39,131 nucleotides of DNA from the IMG/VR virus record IMGVR_UViG_3300027987_000184, positions 1 to 39,131 of that record; one strand, 5' to 3'. The notes under the pieces were generated by a model. The model saw nothing but the letters and a program-made list of their open reading frames with translations, did not search any database and was not told the origin of the DNA. Shown in pieces: positions 15,227-24,687 of the stretch (its first letter is position 1; every line of letters begins with the position of its first letter). This DNA comes from a virus. The translations under genes were made by a program, and so were the position numbers.

Positions 15227-15676
15227 ATGGCCTCATATTGCAACGAAGATGACATGGAAAAAATACGGCCCAAGATTATGGAGCTGGGTGTTGACGGATG
15301 GGATGACCAAATCGCGGAAGCGGATGCCGTAATCGACCGCGTGTTGGAAACCCGTTGGTATCGGAAGGCGGCGGAGGATATGGGATTAGATTTTCGCGAG
15401 ACGCCGTTTAACCGAGACCAATTATTGGAACAAGTGACACAATGCACCCGGCTCGGTTGTTACAAAACCCTTGAACTGGCGTATTTGTACCTCATGAAAG
15501 ATGCGGCGGAGGCGGATGCGTTTGAACGCCAAGCCAAAACGTTTCGCGAATTATACACCAAGGAACTTTCGGAGGTATTGGCCACGGGGTTGACGTATGA
15601 TTGGGACGCGGACGGTGAAATTACCGACACGACGGAAGTGCTCGTGCCCGTGACCCGCCGTTTGGCCCGGTGTTAA
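15227..15676 (+). CDS. Head-tail adaptor-like protein
   Basis: A 149-residue mainly helical protein (IAEADAVIDRVLETRWY, TRLGCYKTLELAYLYLM, ERQAKTFRELYTKELSEV) in the position where siphoviruses encode the first head-completion adaptor (HK97 gp6/SPP1 gp15 type). That protein binds under the portal and starts the connector. GAGGAGGG precedes ATG 15227. Helical content, length and location agree, but I see no decisive motif, so the call rests mainly on gene order. Confidence 0.5.
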   Translation: MASYCNEDDMEKIRPKIMELGVDGWDDQIAEADAVIDRVLETRWYRKAAEDMGLDFRETPFNRDQLLEQVTQCTRLGCYKTLELAYLYLMKDAAEADAFERQAKTFRELYTKELSEVLATGLTYDWDADGEITDTTEVLVPVTRRLARC

Positions 15677-15677
15677 T

Positions 15678-16142
15678 ATGGCGGCATCGGTTGAAATAAA
15701 AGGTGCCCGACAACTTCAGTTGAAACTCGACAAAGTTGCGATTGCCATAATACAGAACGGGCGTTTAATGGGCCAGCTTGGTGAGCTTGTTAAATTGCGC
15801 ATCAAGGAACGCACGGCGAAGGGTGTGGGCGCGGACGACAAGAAGTTTCCGCCGTATAGCCCCGGCTACAAACGTTGGCGCGGCAACGTAATGAAGCGCC
15901 CGACGGATTTTGTGGATTTAAATTTAACCGGGAGCATGTTATCGGCCATGACCCAAGACGCCACGAACAATCGGGTGACCGTGTTTTTTATGGACACGGT
16001 TGACCGGTTTGGTGGCCGTAACCCCGAGAAAGCGTTTTTCAATCAAGAGCGCCGAAACTTCTTTGCCATAAATGCCAACGATGTAGCCGAAGTTGAAACG
16101 ATGGTTAGGGATTATTTGGCCGCACGTTTGAGGAAGAAATAA
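15678..16142 (+). CDS. Tail-completion / virion morphogenesis protein (gp10/gpG-like)
   Basis: The 154-residue product begins with VEIKGARQLQLKLDKV, the usual opening of HK97-gp10-like and Mu-gpG-like proteins, has a basic mid-region (KKFPPYSPGYKRWRG) and ends with FFNQERRNFFAINANDVA and a long helix, again typical of this group. These proteins act at the head-tail joint or in tail completion. It starts two bases after the previous stop without a strong ribosome site, so coupling is likely, and its TAA overlaps the next ATG. Confidence 0.65.
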   Translation: MAASVEIKGARQLQLKLDKVAIAIIQNGRLMGQLGELVKLRIKERTAKGVGADDKKFPPYSPGYKRWRGNVMKRPTDFVDLNLTGSMLSAMTQDATNNRVTVFFMDTVDRFGGRNPEKAFFNQERRNFFAINANDVAEVETMVRDYLAARLRKK

Positions 16143-16600
16143 TGGCCGCAAATAGCCGCCGAGAGCAAATATTGCTTAAATTGATTGACGAATTGGATGC
16201 GCTCCGCACCATTAAATTCGTTGACCGTAAACAACCGCAAGGGATATCGGATCTTCAACAATACGCCGAGACCCAATTACCGCTCGCGGTTGTTATGGGC
16301 CGCTTGCCCGCGCCCGAGTACAAAATTAGCAGAAGGGACGGGCACACGGTGGACATGGTGACCAGCGTTTTGGGCGTTGACGTTATTTGTTACGCCCACG
16401 ACAATGTAAATCCTGATTCGACGATAAGCAATTTGGCGGATGATATTTGGGCCGCGTTGCTGGCCGATGAAACGCACGGGTTCCAATGGGTGACGGGGAC
16501 CGTAATTATCCCCGAAACTAATATTGGTGTTTGGGACCCATATTGCGCTTTTTCAATGTTGGTGAATATAACATACTTGCACGGCAAAGGAGGAATCTAA
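16142..16600 (+). CDS. Tail terminator-like protein
   Basis: A 152-residue alpha/beta protein opening with a helix (REQILLKLIDELDAL) and containing several strands (LPLAVVMGRLP, SVLGVDVICYAHD, FSMLVNITY), with the helix TISNLADDIWAALLAD between. This matches the fold order of tail terminators such as lambda gpU, which cap the tail tube and set its junction with the head. Its place directly before the tail tube gene supports this. ATG 16142 overlaps the preceding TAA, with GAGGAAG upstream. Confidence 0.65.
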   Translation: MAANSRREQILLKLIDELDALRTIKFVDRKQPQGISDLQQYAETQLPLAVVMGRLPAPEYKISRRDGHTVDMVTSVLGVDVICYAHDNVNPDSTISNLADDIWAALLADETHGFQWVTGTVIIPETNIGVWDPYCAFSMLVNITYLHGKGGI

Positions 16601-16601
16601 C

Positions 16602-17183
16602 ATGCCTCAACCCCACAGCACCAAAAACTACACAATCCTCAAAGGCATCATGTACGTGGCGGAACACGACGCGGCTACCGGCGTTGTGGGCGCGTATACG
16701 GACCTTGGGAATGTGGTAACTGCGGAAATCGAACCCACGGTTGAGCGGTTGCCGCATTACAGCAACCGGAGCGGGTATCGGGTGAAGGATGCAAACCCGG
16801 TGATTAATACGGACTACATGCTCCGCGTTACCCTTGATGAACACGCGGCGGTAAACCTTGCGAAATATTTGCAGGGCATGCTGACCGGTGGCGGCGACAC
16901 CATTTATGCCCTCATGGGCATGGATAAAGAATACGCCATTCGGTTCATTGAGGACAACCCGCACGGGCCAAACAAAATCTGGGACCTTTGGAAAATAACC
17001 TTGGCTCCCGCCGGGCCGTTGCAACTCGTAGGCGACGGTACGGAATGGGCCGTGATGGAATTGCAGGGTGAAGGATTGGCCGACACCAAAAACCATCCGG
17101 AAAGCCCGTACATTACGGTTGATTACAAAGGCGGCGAAACCACTACCACAACCAGCACCACGACAACCACTACGTCGGTTTAA
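16602..17183 (+). CDS. Major tail tube protein with Thr-rich tail
   Basis: The 193-residue product has the mixed beta composition and length of siphovirus tube proteins, with KGIMYVAEHD near the N-terminus and a C-terminal beta region with TEWAVMELQGEGLAD. It is followed by the frameshifting chaperone gene and the tape measure, as tube genes normally are. Tube proteins polymerise into the channel for DNA. The end is a Thr/Ser tract coded at 17139-17174, then Ser-Val. Carried by every tube subunit, such tails would stud the whole tail surface if exposed. AAAGGAGG precedes ATG 16602. Confidence 0.75.
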   Translation: MPQPHSTKNYTILKGIMYVAEHDAATGVVGAYTDLGNVVTAEIEPTVERLPHYSNRSGYRVKDANPVINTDYMLRVTLDEHAAVNLAKYLQGMLTGGGDTIYALMGMDKEYAIRFIEDNPHGPNKIWDLWKITLAPAGPLQLVGDGTEWAVMELQGEGLADTKNHPESPYITVDYKGGETTTTTSTTTTTTSV

Positions 17184-17253
17184 TGTTTGGGCCGTTGTTA
17201 ATTGGGCGGGCGTGGGTGTGCTTGGTTTGGTAGGTGATCTTCGGAGGTAACCT

Positions 17254-17604
17254 ATGCGCAAGCGCGACACACTTAAGATTGACGAGCGGGAAATCACCGT
17301 TAAAGAACTCACGGTGCGGGAAATTTTGGAAATTGCCGAGCTTAAAAACACCGGCGGCGAGCGGGATTTAACGTTGGCGGTGTTTAAAGAAGAGTTCGGC
17401 AATTACCTTCCCAAAGCCATTGAGGGCGTAAACCTTGATGAAATGTTGGAAATGGCTCCGTCGGAATTGAAAGCGATTTACGACAAATTTAAAGAGGTAA
17501 ACACCGTTTTTTTCGACATAGCTCGGGAGGCGGGCCTGGGAGTGCTTCTCGAGCAATTACGGACGGCAATTCAACGGGACTTTTTGAAGTTGCTTGCCGG
17601 TTGA
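17254..17604 (+). CDS. Tail assembly chaperone, short (gpG-like) form
   Basis: The 116-residue product is a helical acidic protein (ITVKELTVREILEIAELKN, NLDEMLEMAPSELKAIYDKF) in the lambda gpG position between tube and tape measure. Such chaperones coat the tape measure during tail assembly. Ribosome site GGAGGT precedes ATG 17254. The -1 frame is open beyond the stop for a T-like extension, and two slippery heptamers occur in the 3' part of the gene (17508 and 17580). Confidence 0.75.
   Translation: MRKRDTLKIDEREITVKELTVREILEIAELKNTGGERDLTLAVFKEEFGNYLPKAIEGVNLDEMLEMAPSELKAIYDKFKEVNTVFFDIAREAGLGVLLEQLRTAIQRDFLKLLAG
17580..17586 (+). promoter_or_regulatory. Candidate -1 frameshift slippery site
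   Basis: C TTT TTG, with TTT and TTG as zero-frame codons, lies 16 bases before the G stop codon, where lambda-like chaperone genes shift. A second heptamer, T TTT TTC at 17508-17514, has the textbook X XXY YYZ form but lies earlier and would replace about 24 more residues. I cannot tell which is used. Confidence 0.5.
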
Positions 17605-17774
17605 TTGAAGCGGGCCATGTTGACGCGCTGAATTATGGTTACAGCTATTTCATTACCGCATTGAATGTGCATATAAAAACCAAGCACGAGCGGCAACGCG
17701 ACCGGGCGTTGAGTTACCGTAACGCACGGTTCATGAAGGACCGAGATTTTAAGCGGTATTTACGCGGAGGATGA
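17580..17774 (+). CDS. Tail assembly chaperone extension (gpT-like), reached by -1 frameshift
   Basis: In the -1 frame the sequence stays open through and past the G stop to TGA 17772-17774, giving FEVACRLIEAGHVDALNYG and on to a basic region (KHERQRDRALSYRNARF). No start codon with a ribosome site precedes it, and it ends just before the tape measure ATG. This is the G/GT arrangement of long-tailed phages. The best slip site by position is C TTT TTG at 17580-17586, with T TTT TTC at 17508-17514 as an alternative of more classical form. The extended form would bind tape measure and recruit tube subunits. Confidence 0.65.
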   Translation, partial: LFEVACRLIEAGHVDALNYGYSYFITALNVHIKTKHERQRDRALSYRNARFMKDRDFKRYLRGG

Positions 17775-17775
17775 A

Positions 17776-20451
17776 ATGGCAACCACTTCCGACACGCTGG
17801 AAATTATTATACGGTTGAAGGACACGGCCAGCCGTGGCCTAAAATCAATCGGACAAGGCCTTGGTGCCTTGCGTGGCCGGGTAAGCAACTTGCTCGGTTC
17901 GTTAACGAGCATGAAAGCGATGATTGCCGGTGGCGTTGCTGGCATTGGTGCGGGTTTATTGGCCCGCTCATTTGTTAGCGCCGCCGACACGGCGGAACAA
18001 TATCGCACCCGGCTCAATATATTATTGGGCTCGCAGGAAGAGGGCAACCGGCTTTTCAAGGAAATGTCCGATTTTGCGGGCACCGTTTCATTCTCATACG
18101 AAGAGATCATGGGCTCCGCTACCAATTTGGCGGGCGTTATGGAAGGCGGCGTTGACGAAATCAACAAATGGATGCCCATGATTGCCGACCTTGCCGCCGC
18201 CAGCGGCCTCTCAATCCAAGATACCACAAACCAAATCATCCGCATGTATTCCGCCGGGGCCGGGGCCGCCGATCTCTTCCGTGAGAAAGGTACGTTGGCC
18301 ATGCTTGGCTTCAAGGCCGGGGTATCGGTTACGGCGGAGGAAACCCGGAAACAATTAATAAAAGCATTTGAAGACCCTCAATCCAAATTTAAAGGGGCCG
18401 CCACGGCGCTGGCCAAAACGTGGACCGGTATGCTCTCGATGATGGGCGACCGTTGGTTTCAATTTCGGAACCTTGTTATGGAAGAGGGCGGTGTTTTTGA
18501 TTACATGAAATTGTTATTGCAAGAGTTGCTGGGGTTTGGGGATAAATTATCAAAGGAGGGCAAGCTCAAAAAGTGGGCCATTAGCTTCGGTAACGTGATT
18601 GTCAACGTTTTGGAAACGATAATCAAGTTGGTTGCATGGCTCGCGGACGCGTGGCGCGGATGGAAAATGATATGGAATTCATTGAAGGCGGGTTTTGCGG
18701 TTTTGGGCCGGGCGTTTATGTGGGTGATGCGCGGGCTCATCACAATGATTCAAGCAATATATGACGGGTATGCCAAAATCCTGGAATTGCAAGCCAAACT
18801 CGGAGAGGCCATCCGCGACATGGGAACGAAAATGGTTGAGGCGGCGGCCAAAATACCGGAATCGCTCGGTGGCACAAAGGTTGCCCAAATTGGCGAAGGG
18901 ATTAAAGCGTTTGGTCAGGCTTTTGCGAAGGACACGTATGTGGCAATCGGCAACGTGAAGCAAGCGGTGGACCAGTTGGAAGACGCCAAAAAGGAGACCC
19001 GCGAAGTTGATAAATGGCTCGACGATATTTTGGATAAAAGCATTGCCGAATTGGACGCCTTGGCCGCGCAGGTGCCCTACCATGAATTGGCCCGCCGCAA
19101 ATTGGAAGAAATACGGGCGGCGTGGGTGAAGATCCAAGAGGCACGTGAAAAGGCGGCGAAGGAACCGCCTAAAAAAGGTACGGGCCGCAAACCGAAGGAA
19201 AAAGAAATGGACCCTGGGTTGCGGCTTGCCCTCTCGGACGAAGAGGTGCAAAAGGCGCTGGCGGCAAACAAAACGGCGCTGGCGTTATTGGAATCACAAT
19301 GGGCAAACCACGAAATCACAATGGAGGAATATTTTAAACGCCGTGAGGCGCTTCTTTACAAAGAATTCGAATTGCAAAGGGCTCAATTAAAGATGGAACT
19401 TGCATTGGAGCCCAAACCGGAAAAGCAAGCGGCCATACGGGCCAAACTTGCAATGCTCAATGAAACGTACACCCAAACCGTTATAAAACTGGCGGACGAC
19501 CGTATCCAAGCAATTAAAAGCGAAGAGGAGGCACAAAAACGGGCGACCGACATTGTGCAAAACATCAAGAACCGCGTGGCACAAACGGCGGCGGGTGATA
19601 GCCTTGCGGCACAACAAAAACTTCAAACCGACATGCTCCTTCAACAGCAACAAGAAGAAATCGACCAATTATTGGCAATGAAGAAGGCCGGGTATGAAGT
19701 TGAAAAACAATTAACGGACGCCAAAAACCAACACATACTTGAGCAGGAGGCCTTGGCCGCCAAACAAAAGAAGGAAATTTGGAATACATACATTTCATCC
19801 ATTGGCTCCGTGCTGGGCGATATGACCGACATGTTTTTGGAATGGTATAAAGCCTCCGGTGAGAAGAATAAGGAATTGTTTAACGTGTTTAAGGCCGCCT
19901 CCATTGCACGGGCGCTCATTGCCACGTATGAAAGCGCGACCAAGGCTTATAACGCGATGGTAGAGGTGCCGCTCATTGGCCCGGCACTTGCAACCACGGC
20001 GGCGGCGGTGGCCGTGGCCGCCGGTTTGGCCAAAGTGCAACTCATCCGACAGCAACAAATGGCGAGCGGTGGCATGGTGGCGGGCGTTAGCCCGCATCCG
20101 AAGGCTGACAACATTCCAATAAAGGCCACCGCCGGGGAGTTTATGCAACCCGTTAAAACCGTCAAATATTATGGCCGTAGCGGCATGGAGGCGATCCGAC
20201 GTATGCTCATCCCGCCGGAGGTAATACAAGCCTTTGCGAAACCAGGACTCGCCATACCACGGGGCGCTCGTTTGGCCGTGGGCGGTATTGCAACGGCTGG
20301 CTCGGGCACCAGCGGCGGTGCGGAAGGGCCATCGTTAAGCATGACGACAAATGTTATGCTTCCGGAAACGCTCAGCTTTATTGGCCGCCGTTTGGAGAGC
20401 GAAATTGAACCCGTGGTTGTGCGGGTATTGCAGGAGGAGTTAAAATATTAA
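17776..20451 (+). CDS. Tape measure protein
   Basis: The 891-residue protein sets tail length by extended helices inside the tube. It has the usual signs: IIIRLKDTASRGLKSIGQGL at the N-terminus, a hydrophobic Gly/Ala-rich segment (MIAGGVAGIGAGLLA), a central stretch of membrane-like helices (about residues 270-340), long Gln/Glu/Lys-rich coiled-coil parts (about residues 500-680), and another hydrophobic region (AATAAAVAVAAGLAKVQLI). At about 1.5 angstrom per residue, the family rule, this implies a tail near 130 nm. GGAGG precedes ATG 17776. The hydrophobic segments may help DNA cross the inner membrane. Confidence 0.9.
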   Translation: MATTSDTLEIIIRLKDTASRGLKSIGQGLGALRGRVSNLLGSLTSMKAMIAGGVAGIGAGLLARSFVSAADTAEQYRTRLNILLGSQEEGNRLFKEMSDFAGTVSFSYEEIMGSATNLAGVMEGGVDEINKWMPMIADLAAASGLSIQDTTNQIIRMYSAGAGAADLFREKGTLAMLGFKAGVSVTAEETRKQLIKAFEDPQSKFKGAATALAKTWTGMLSMMGDRWFQFRNLVMEEGGVFDYMKLLLQELLGFGDKLSKEGKLKKWAISFGNVIVNVLETIIKLVAWLADAWRGWKMIWNSLKAGFAVLGRAFMWVMRGLITMIQAIYDGYAKILELQAKLGEAIRDMGTKMVEAAAKIPESLGGTKVAQIGEGIKAFGQAFAKDTYVAIGNVKQAVDQLEDAKKETREVDKWLDDILDKSIAELDALAAQVPYHELARRKLEEIRAAWVKIQEAREKAAKEPPKKGTGRKPKEKEMDPGLRLALSDEEVQKALAANKTALALLESQWANHEITMEEYFKRREALLYKEFELQRAQLKMELALEPKPEKQAAIRAKLAMLNETYTQTVIKLADDRIQAIKSEEEAQKRATDIVQNIKNRVAQTAAGDSLAAQQKLQTDMLLQQQQEEIDQLLAMKKAGYEVEKQLTDAKNQHILEQEALAAKQKKEIWNTYISSIGSVLGDMTDMFLEWYKASGEKNKELFNVFKAASIARALIATYESATKAYNAMVEVPLIGPALATTAAAVAVAAGLAKVQLIRQQQMASGGMVAGVSPHPKADNIPIKATAGEFMQPVKTVKYYGRSGMEAIRRMLIPPEVIQAFAKPGLAIPRGARLAVGGIATAGSGTSGGAEGPSLSMTTNVMLPETLSFIGRRLESEIEPVVVRVLQEELKY

Positions 20452-20452
20452 A

Positions 20453-20881
20453 ATGATACAAACCGGGCAACAAACACTGGGCGGATATCAATTTTATTGG
20501 GACCCCGATAACATGGCAATACCGGAGAAGAAGAAGATGGTTGCCGAGACCCAAACATACGGCGGCTCCGCGATTTTTGAATGGGATGCGTTATTGGTAG
20601 GGACCCAGGTTGTTTTGGAATGGAATTTCATGCCGAAGGGTATGTATAAAAAACTCCGTGAGCAATATATACAAACGGGCGTTGATTTTGAGTGGAACCC
20701 ACAAACGGGCGGGAACCGTTACACCGTTCGAATGGTGGATTTGGAAGGGGATTATTTTGGCACCGTGCATCATGAAGGGGATTTCCGCCGTAACGTTAAA
20801 TTGACACTTAGCATCCGGAGTTTAGCGGCCACGGTGCAAGCAACCACAACCACAACCACGAGCACAACCACAACCGCGTAG
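20453..20881 (+). CDS. Tail-tip-region protein with Thr-rich tail (possible distal tail protein)
   Basis: The 142-residue body is beta-rich (FYWDPDNMAIPEK, GGSAIFEWDALLVG, VVLEWNFMPKGMY, NRYTVRMVDLEGDY) and sits right after the tape measure, where distal tail or baseplate ring proteins are encoded. The final residues form a Thr/Ser tract coded at 20843-20875, ending in Ala. Distal tail proteins link tube and tip, but no decisive family match is seen. AGGAGG at 20432 lies somewhat far (about 15 bases) from ATG 20453, so coupling to the tape measure stop probably helps. Confidence 0.55.
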   Translation: MIQTGQQTLGGYQFYWDPDNMAIPEKKKMVAETQTYGGSAIFEWDALLVGTQVVLEWNFMPKGMYKKLREQYIQTGVDFEWNPQTGGNRYTVRMVDLEGDYFGTVHHEGDFRRNVKLTLSIRSLAATVQATTTTTTSTTTTA

Positions 20882-20889
20882 GGGTTTTT

Positions 20890-23800
20890 ATGTTAAATTT
20901 GGACGCCACATTACAAACCCGGCTCGATGGCATTGAGCGGCAACCACAAATTGAAATATTAAGTTCCAATTTCTTGGCATCAATACCGTTTCAAGGCAAT
21001 AGCTTTGGTATTGCGGGAACCAGCACGTTCCGGCCTCATTTGATGGTATTATCCAGCGGCAGTTTGGCCCAATTATACATTGATGATGACGAAGAGCCGA
21101 AATTTATGTATACGGACGCCGCCCGCACGCAGTGGACTTTGTATAATTTGGCCGGGTTGACAGGGGCCGGTACTTATACGGAGTTTATATGTGGCGTTGA
21201 ATTGCCGAACGGAAATATCGGGTTGATATTGATAACGCGATCGGGCAGTAGCGACCGGAAACTTTATTACGCCACCATAACACCCACGGGCGGCACCGTT
21301 ACGGCCCTCACCCTGATTGAAAATCTCAATGATACGTACACATGGCCCTCCGCGTATGTTGCCCGGCTGGCCTCCGGTGATTATTATTTGGTTTATATTC
21401 AGGAAGATACGGTGACGCCGGATTACGCCATATTGGCCCGCACGGCGAGCACTTGGGGCACCTGGGGCAGTGCGAGCGAAATAACGCCGTCTGGTTTAAA
21501 TCCCGCCCGAGAAATTGCCAATCCAAGCCTATTTGAGACCGAAGAAGGCGATTTGTTTTTGTTGGTTGACCACGTGACTTCCGTGCAGGATGATGTTACC
21601 ATTAAAAACATATTTTCATCGATGAGCGTGAATGACGGGGCCACATGGAGCGCGGCAACGGCCCGCACCGCATACACCGCATTCGGCTCCAATGGTTTGG
21701 ACCCGATAATGGTGCAAAAAAGCAACGGTACAGCGTGGCTTATATTTTATGAAAATATCCGCGTTTTACACATGGATTCTTCGGCCAGCGGGTTTTTGCA
21801 AAGTTGCAACTACGGGATGGGAGTTAAAGACATCCACGTTGATTCGGTCAACGGGAAAATCATTGTTACGTATGGAAATTCGCAATTTGGAAATAAGTGT
21901 GTGTGCGGCGTGGCCGTTGTGGACATGACCACTTGGTCGATTGACAAAGTTTATTATAATTCATCAACGCCAACGTTGAACCAAATATTCGCAGATACAC
22001 ATGTGTGGAACAATTCTTTAATACATGGGGACGGAAAATATGTGGCGATGGCGGTAACGTATGGCGGCGGGCATGCGGTAGTAGCGGTGATTGACCATAC
22101 GGTGGACACGGTGACCCATTATGTAATTGACGACGTCGGAACTAATGATATAACGGATGGCGTGCCCGCGTATAACTTGCCGCGAAATATTGAATACAAT
22201 AGCTCTCCTGGTTACGGTTTTCTTACCATAAGCCCCTCATGTATACGGGTAGACGCCTCCCGTGACCGTTTATATATTGGATGGGATGGCGGGTATTACC
22301 GGGAATATATGATGTTCAGTTACATTGACCTCACCGCCGCGCCGGACGGGGAGGGGATGTACTCGATGACGTGGTTAACATCCCAAACGAGCGGAGTTGT
22401 GGTGCCGGGCCAGAACCGGTTGTGGTATGAATCCACGTGGCAATTTCAACTTGACCGAGACCGCGATTATATTGTGGCCTATACGGACGCGGGAAGCTTA
22501 CGCTCATCATGGCCGGGCGGGATGGTTGTGTTGGCCGAGAATGCCGGGTGCGCGATTGTTTCATATTACACAACGGCCAATAACAATTCGATGTGTTTAT
22601 TTGGCCCCGGCGAAGCGATCCTTTACGGTGGCGCGTTATATGGAAATTTTGTATATGAAAGCGCGTACCCTTACACCGATCAACGCGGCCTTATTAAAAT
22701 CGATTACGTGAACGATGTTATAACGTACTACCGGCCCAGCTTTGTAACGGCGGATAGTTATCCTTTTCAAGATTTTGCGTTGGACGAAGAAAATGAACGT
22801 ATATATTGCGCGAGCCCGTGGGGCATTGCCAGGTTCGATATTAATAGCGGCGCGTGGACCGTTTTTAATACCGACACATTGCCGGGGTTTGTACGAAGTG
22901 GTGAATCGGATTATATGGGTTTCGTGGGGTTTGACCCCATAGGCCGCAACGTTGTAGGAGGAGCGTGGAATGATTACATCACCAATTATTTGACCGGAAT
23001 AAATATGTTTTCGGAAAATGGTGCATATAATCAGCTTCAATACGTAACGGCGGATAAAGCGGCGTCATGGGTTTGGGGTAGCCAGTTGGATTTGAGTTAT
23101 TATAGCACCGAATTGCATCCCAGCGCCGTTGTCGACCAAGATGATTTTTTATGGGTGACATGGAATCATCAAGATTGGTTGCACAACCAGAATGTTTTAT
23201 ATTGGGACAATGATTTGGGCGATATTGATGTGGTTGATAATTTAACGGATACGGTCACATTGAACTGGGGATTGAAAAAAACAAACACCCTTGATTTTAG
23301 TTTGGCGAATGGGCATTTATATGACCCGCAAAACCTCCTAAGCACGCTTAACGTTGTGGGGCAAAAGGGCCGGAAGGTGCATGTGCGCATCGGTGAACAA
23401 ATTGGCCCCTACACGTATTGGGTAAACCAAGGCACGTTCATCGTGGATACGGTGAAATTGAGTTATACGCGGGGAGCACACCCACAAATTTCAATAAATT
23501 GTATCGGGAAGACGGCATTGTGGCGGCGGCAACAAATACCAGTTAGCACGTTGTATTCGGGCCAAATGCCAAACACCGTCATAGCGGATTTGATTGATGA
23601 TAATACCCAATGGTTGAACACCGATTACAATTTGGATGATGCGTTTGACGAAGAGCATTCCATTTATTATCAATGGATTGATAAAACGTTGTGGGACATG
23701 GTGGAAGAATTATGTGACCACTTTTTCTACGCCATGTATGAAGACGTGGACGGCGTGTTTACATGCCGCCCGGTATCGTTAACGCAAGCGGTTGACCATG

Positions 23801-24687
23801 AATATCCCGACTCGTTGCAACTCATTGATTTTAGCCCCGACGATAATTATAGCGATTTTACTAACCGGGTGCGCGTTATTGGCGAAAATGATGATTATAC
23901 GGAAGTACTCCACAACGAAGAGGTCGTTGCAACCCGTGGCGGCACCGTTGGCTGGTGGACGAAGAAAACCGATGAGGATATTTATTTTAGCGAAGACCAA
24001 GCGCAACAATGCCGCAACCCACGGCTCGAAATTATACATAGCCCCACGGAATACGGATTGCTATTGGACCAAATATCATCAGGAGAGGGGCACATTGTTA
24101 TTTCATACGTGGACCCATACGAAAAATATATAACGGTGGAAATCCAAGTACCTGATTTGACGGCGGCGTTTGTTGGTGCCGTGGCCGCGATGGTGGCCCT
24201 TGCCGCCGCCTCCACGTTTTGCGGCGCTTCGGTATATAGCACCTGCGGCCCGTATATTTGGGGAGTTGCGATTGCCGCCGCGTTGGTGTTTTACATATTG
24301 GCGGCGGTTGCGAATTATCAATATGAAGTATGGGCGCGGCCATTGGGCCGGGTGAAATCGACGATCCAATATGAAGCCAATGACGTTGAATTTCAGCAAA
24401 AGTTAAACGGTGAAATTGTTACCGAAGAAATTACCGACGCGTTGTGTAATACGATTACTGAGTGCCGCCGTGTGGCGGAGGGAAATTTGGCAATGGTGCG
24501 GGCACAACGGAGCCGCATTGCCTTCAAGAAGGTGGCCCATTTACAAGATGAATTATTGGATAAAATAAAAGTTTATCACCCATATAGCGGGGAGGGTATG
24601 GAAATCCTCATTGTGGGTTTGAAGCGCATGTATACCAAAGGCGAAGGGGTTTTTGACCAAATCGATGCTTGGAGATATATACCGTGA
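20890..24687 (+). CDS. Tail hub protein with N-terminal propeller-like region and two hydrophobic helices
   Basis: A 1265-residue fusion. After about 25 residues comes a beta-repeat region to about residue 780, with a sialidase-type Asp-box (VNDGATWSAA near residue 245) and repeated Trp/Tyr strands such as DRLYIGWDGGYY, most like a BNR or related propeller. The C-terminal 480 residues look like a tail hub: KTNTLDFSLANGHLYDP, YWVNQGTFIVDTV, ISINCIGKTALW, DKTLWDMVEELCDHFFY. At about 1090-1140 two hydrophobic helices (VGAVAAMVALAAAS and WGVAIAAALVFYILAAV) flank a short Cys/Gly turn, unusual for a hub. I infer receptor or glycan binding by the propeller and possible membrane insertion by the helices. 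AGGGG precedes ATG 20890. Confidence 0.75.
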   Translation: MLNLDATLQTRLDGIERQPQIEILSSNFLASIPFQGNSFGIAGTSTFRPHLMVLSSGSLAQLYIDDDEEPKFMYTDAARTQWTLYNLAGLTGAGTYTEFICGVELPNGNIGLILITRSGSSDRKLYYATITPTGGTVTALTLIENLNDTYTWPSAYVARLASGDYYLVYIQEDTVTPDYAILARTASTWGTWGSASEITPSGLNPAREIANPSLFETEEGDLFLLVDHVTSVQDDVTIKNIFSSMSVNDGATWSAATARTAYTAFGSNGLDPIMVQKSNGTAWLIFYENIRVLHMDSSASGFLQSCNYGMGVKDIHVDSVNGKIIVTYGNSQFGNKCVCGVAVVDMTTWSIDKVYYNSSTPTLNQIFADTHVWNNSLIHGDGKYVAMAVTYGGGHAVVAVIDHTVDTVTHYVIDDVGTNDITDGVPAYNLPRNIEYNSSPGYGFLTISPSCIRVDASRDRLYIGWDGGYYREYMMFSYIDLTAAPDGEGMYSMTWLTSQTSGVVVPGQNRLWYESTWQFQLDRDRDYIVAYTDAGSLRSSWPGGMVVLAENAGCAIVSYYTTANNNSMCLFGPGEAILYGGALYGNFVYESAYPYTDQRGLIKIDYVNDVITYYRPSFVTADSYPFQDFALDEENERIYCASPWGIARFDINSGAWTVFNTDTLPGFVRSGESDYMGFVGFDPIGRNVVGGAWNDYITNYLTGINMFSENGAYNQLQYVTADKAASWVWGSQLDLSYYSTELHPSAVVDQDDFLWVTWNHQDWLHNQNVLYWDNDLGDIDVVDNLTDTVTLNWGLKKTNTLDFSLANGHLYDPQNLLSTLNVVGQKGRKVHVRIGEQIGPYTYWVNQGTFIVDTVKLSYTRGAHPQISINCIGKTALWRRQQIPVSTLYSGQMPNTVIADLIDDNTQWLNTDYNLDDAFDEEHSIYYQWIDKTLWDMVEELCDHFFYAMYEDVDGVFTCRPVSLTQAVDHEYPDSLQLIDFSPDDNYSDFTNRVRVIGENDDYTEVLHNEEVVATRGGTVGWWTKKTDEDIYFSEDQAQQCRNPRLEIIHSPTEYGLLLDQISSGEGHIVISYVDPYEKYITVEIQVPDLTAAFVGAVAAMVALAAASTFCGASVYSTCGPYIWGVAIAAALVFYILAAVANYQYEVWARPLGRVKSTIQYEANDVEFQQKLNGEIVTEEITDALCNTITECRRVAEGNLAMVRAQRSRIAFKKVAHLQDELLDKIKVYHPYSGEGMEILIVGLKRMYTKGEGVFDQIDAWRYIP

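Noticed and set aside
16518-17402. Long open frame on the minus strand (294 codons) opposite the tail tube gene
   Set aside because: It lies opposite well-supported + strand genes, has no ribosome site or recognisable domain, and similar long antisense frames appear throughout because of the codon bias of this genome.
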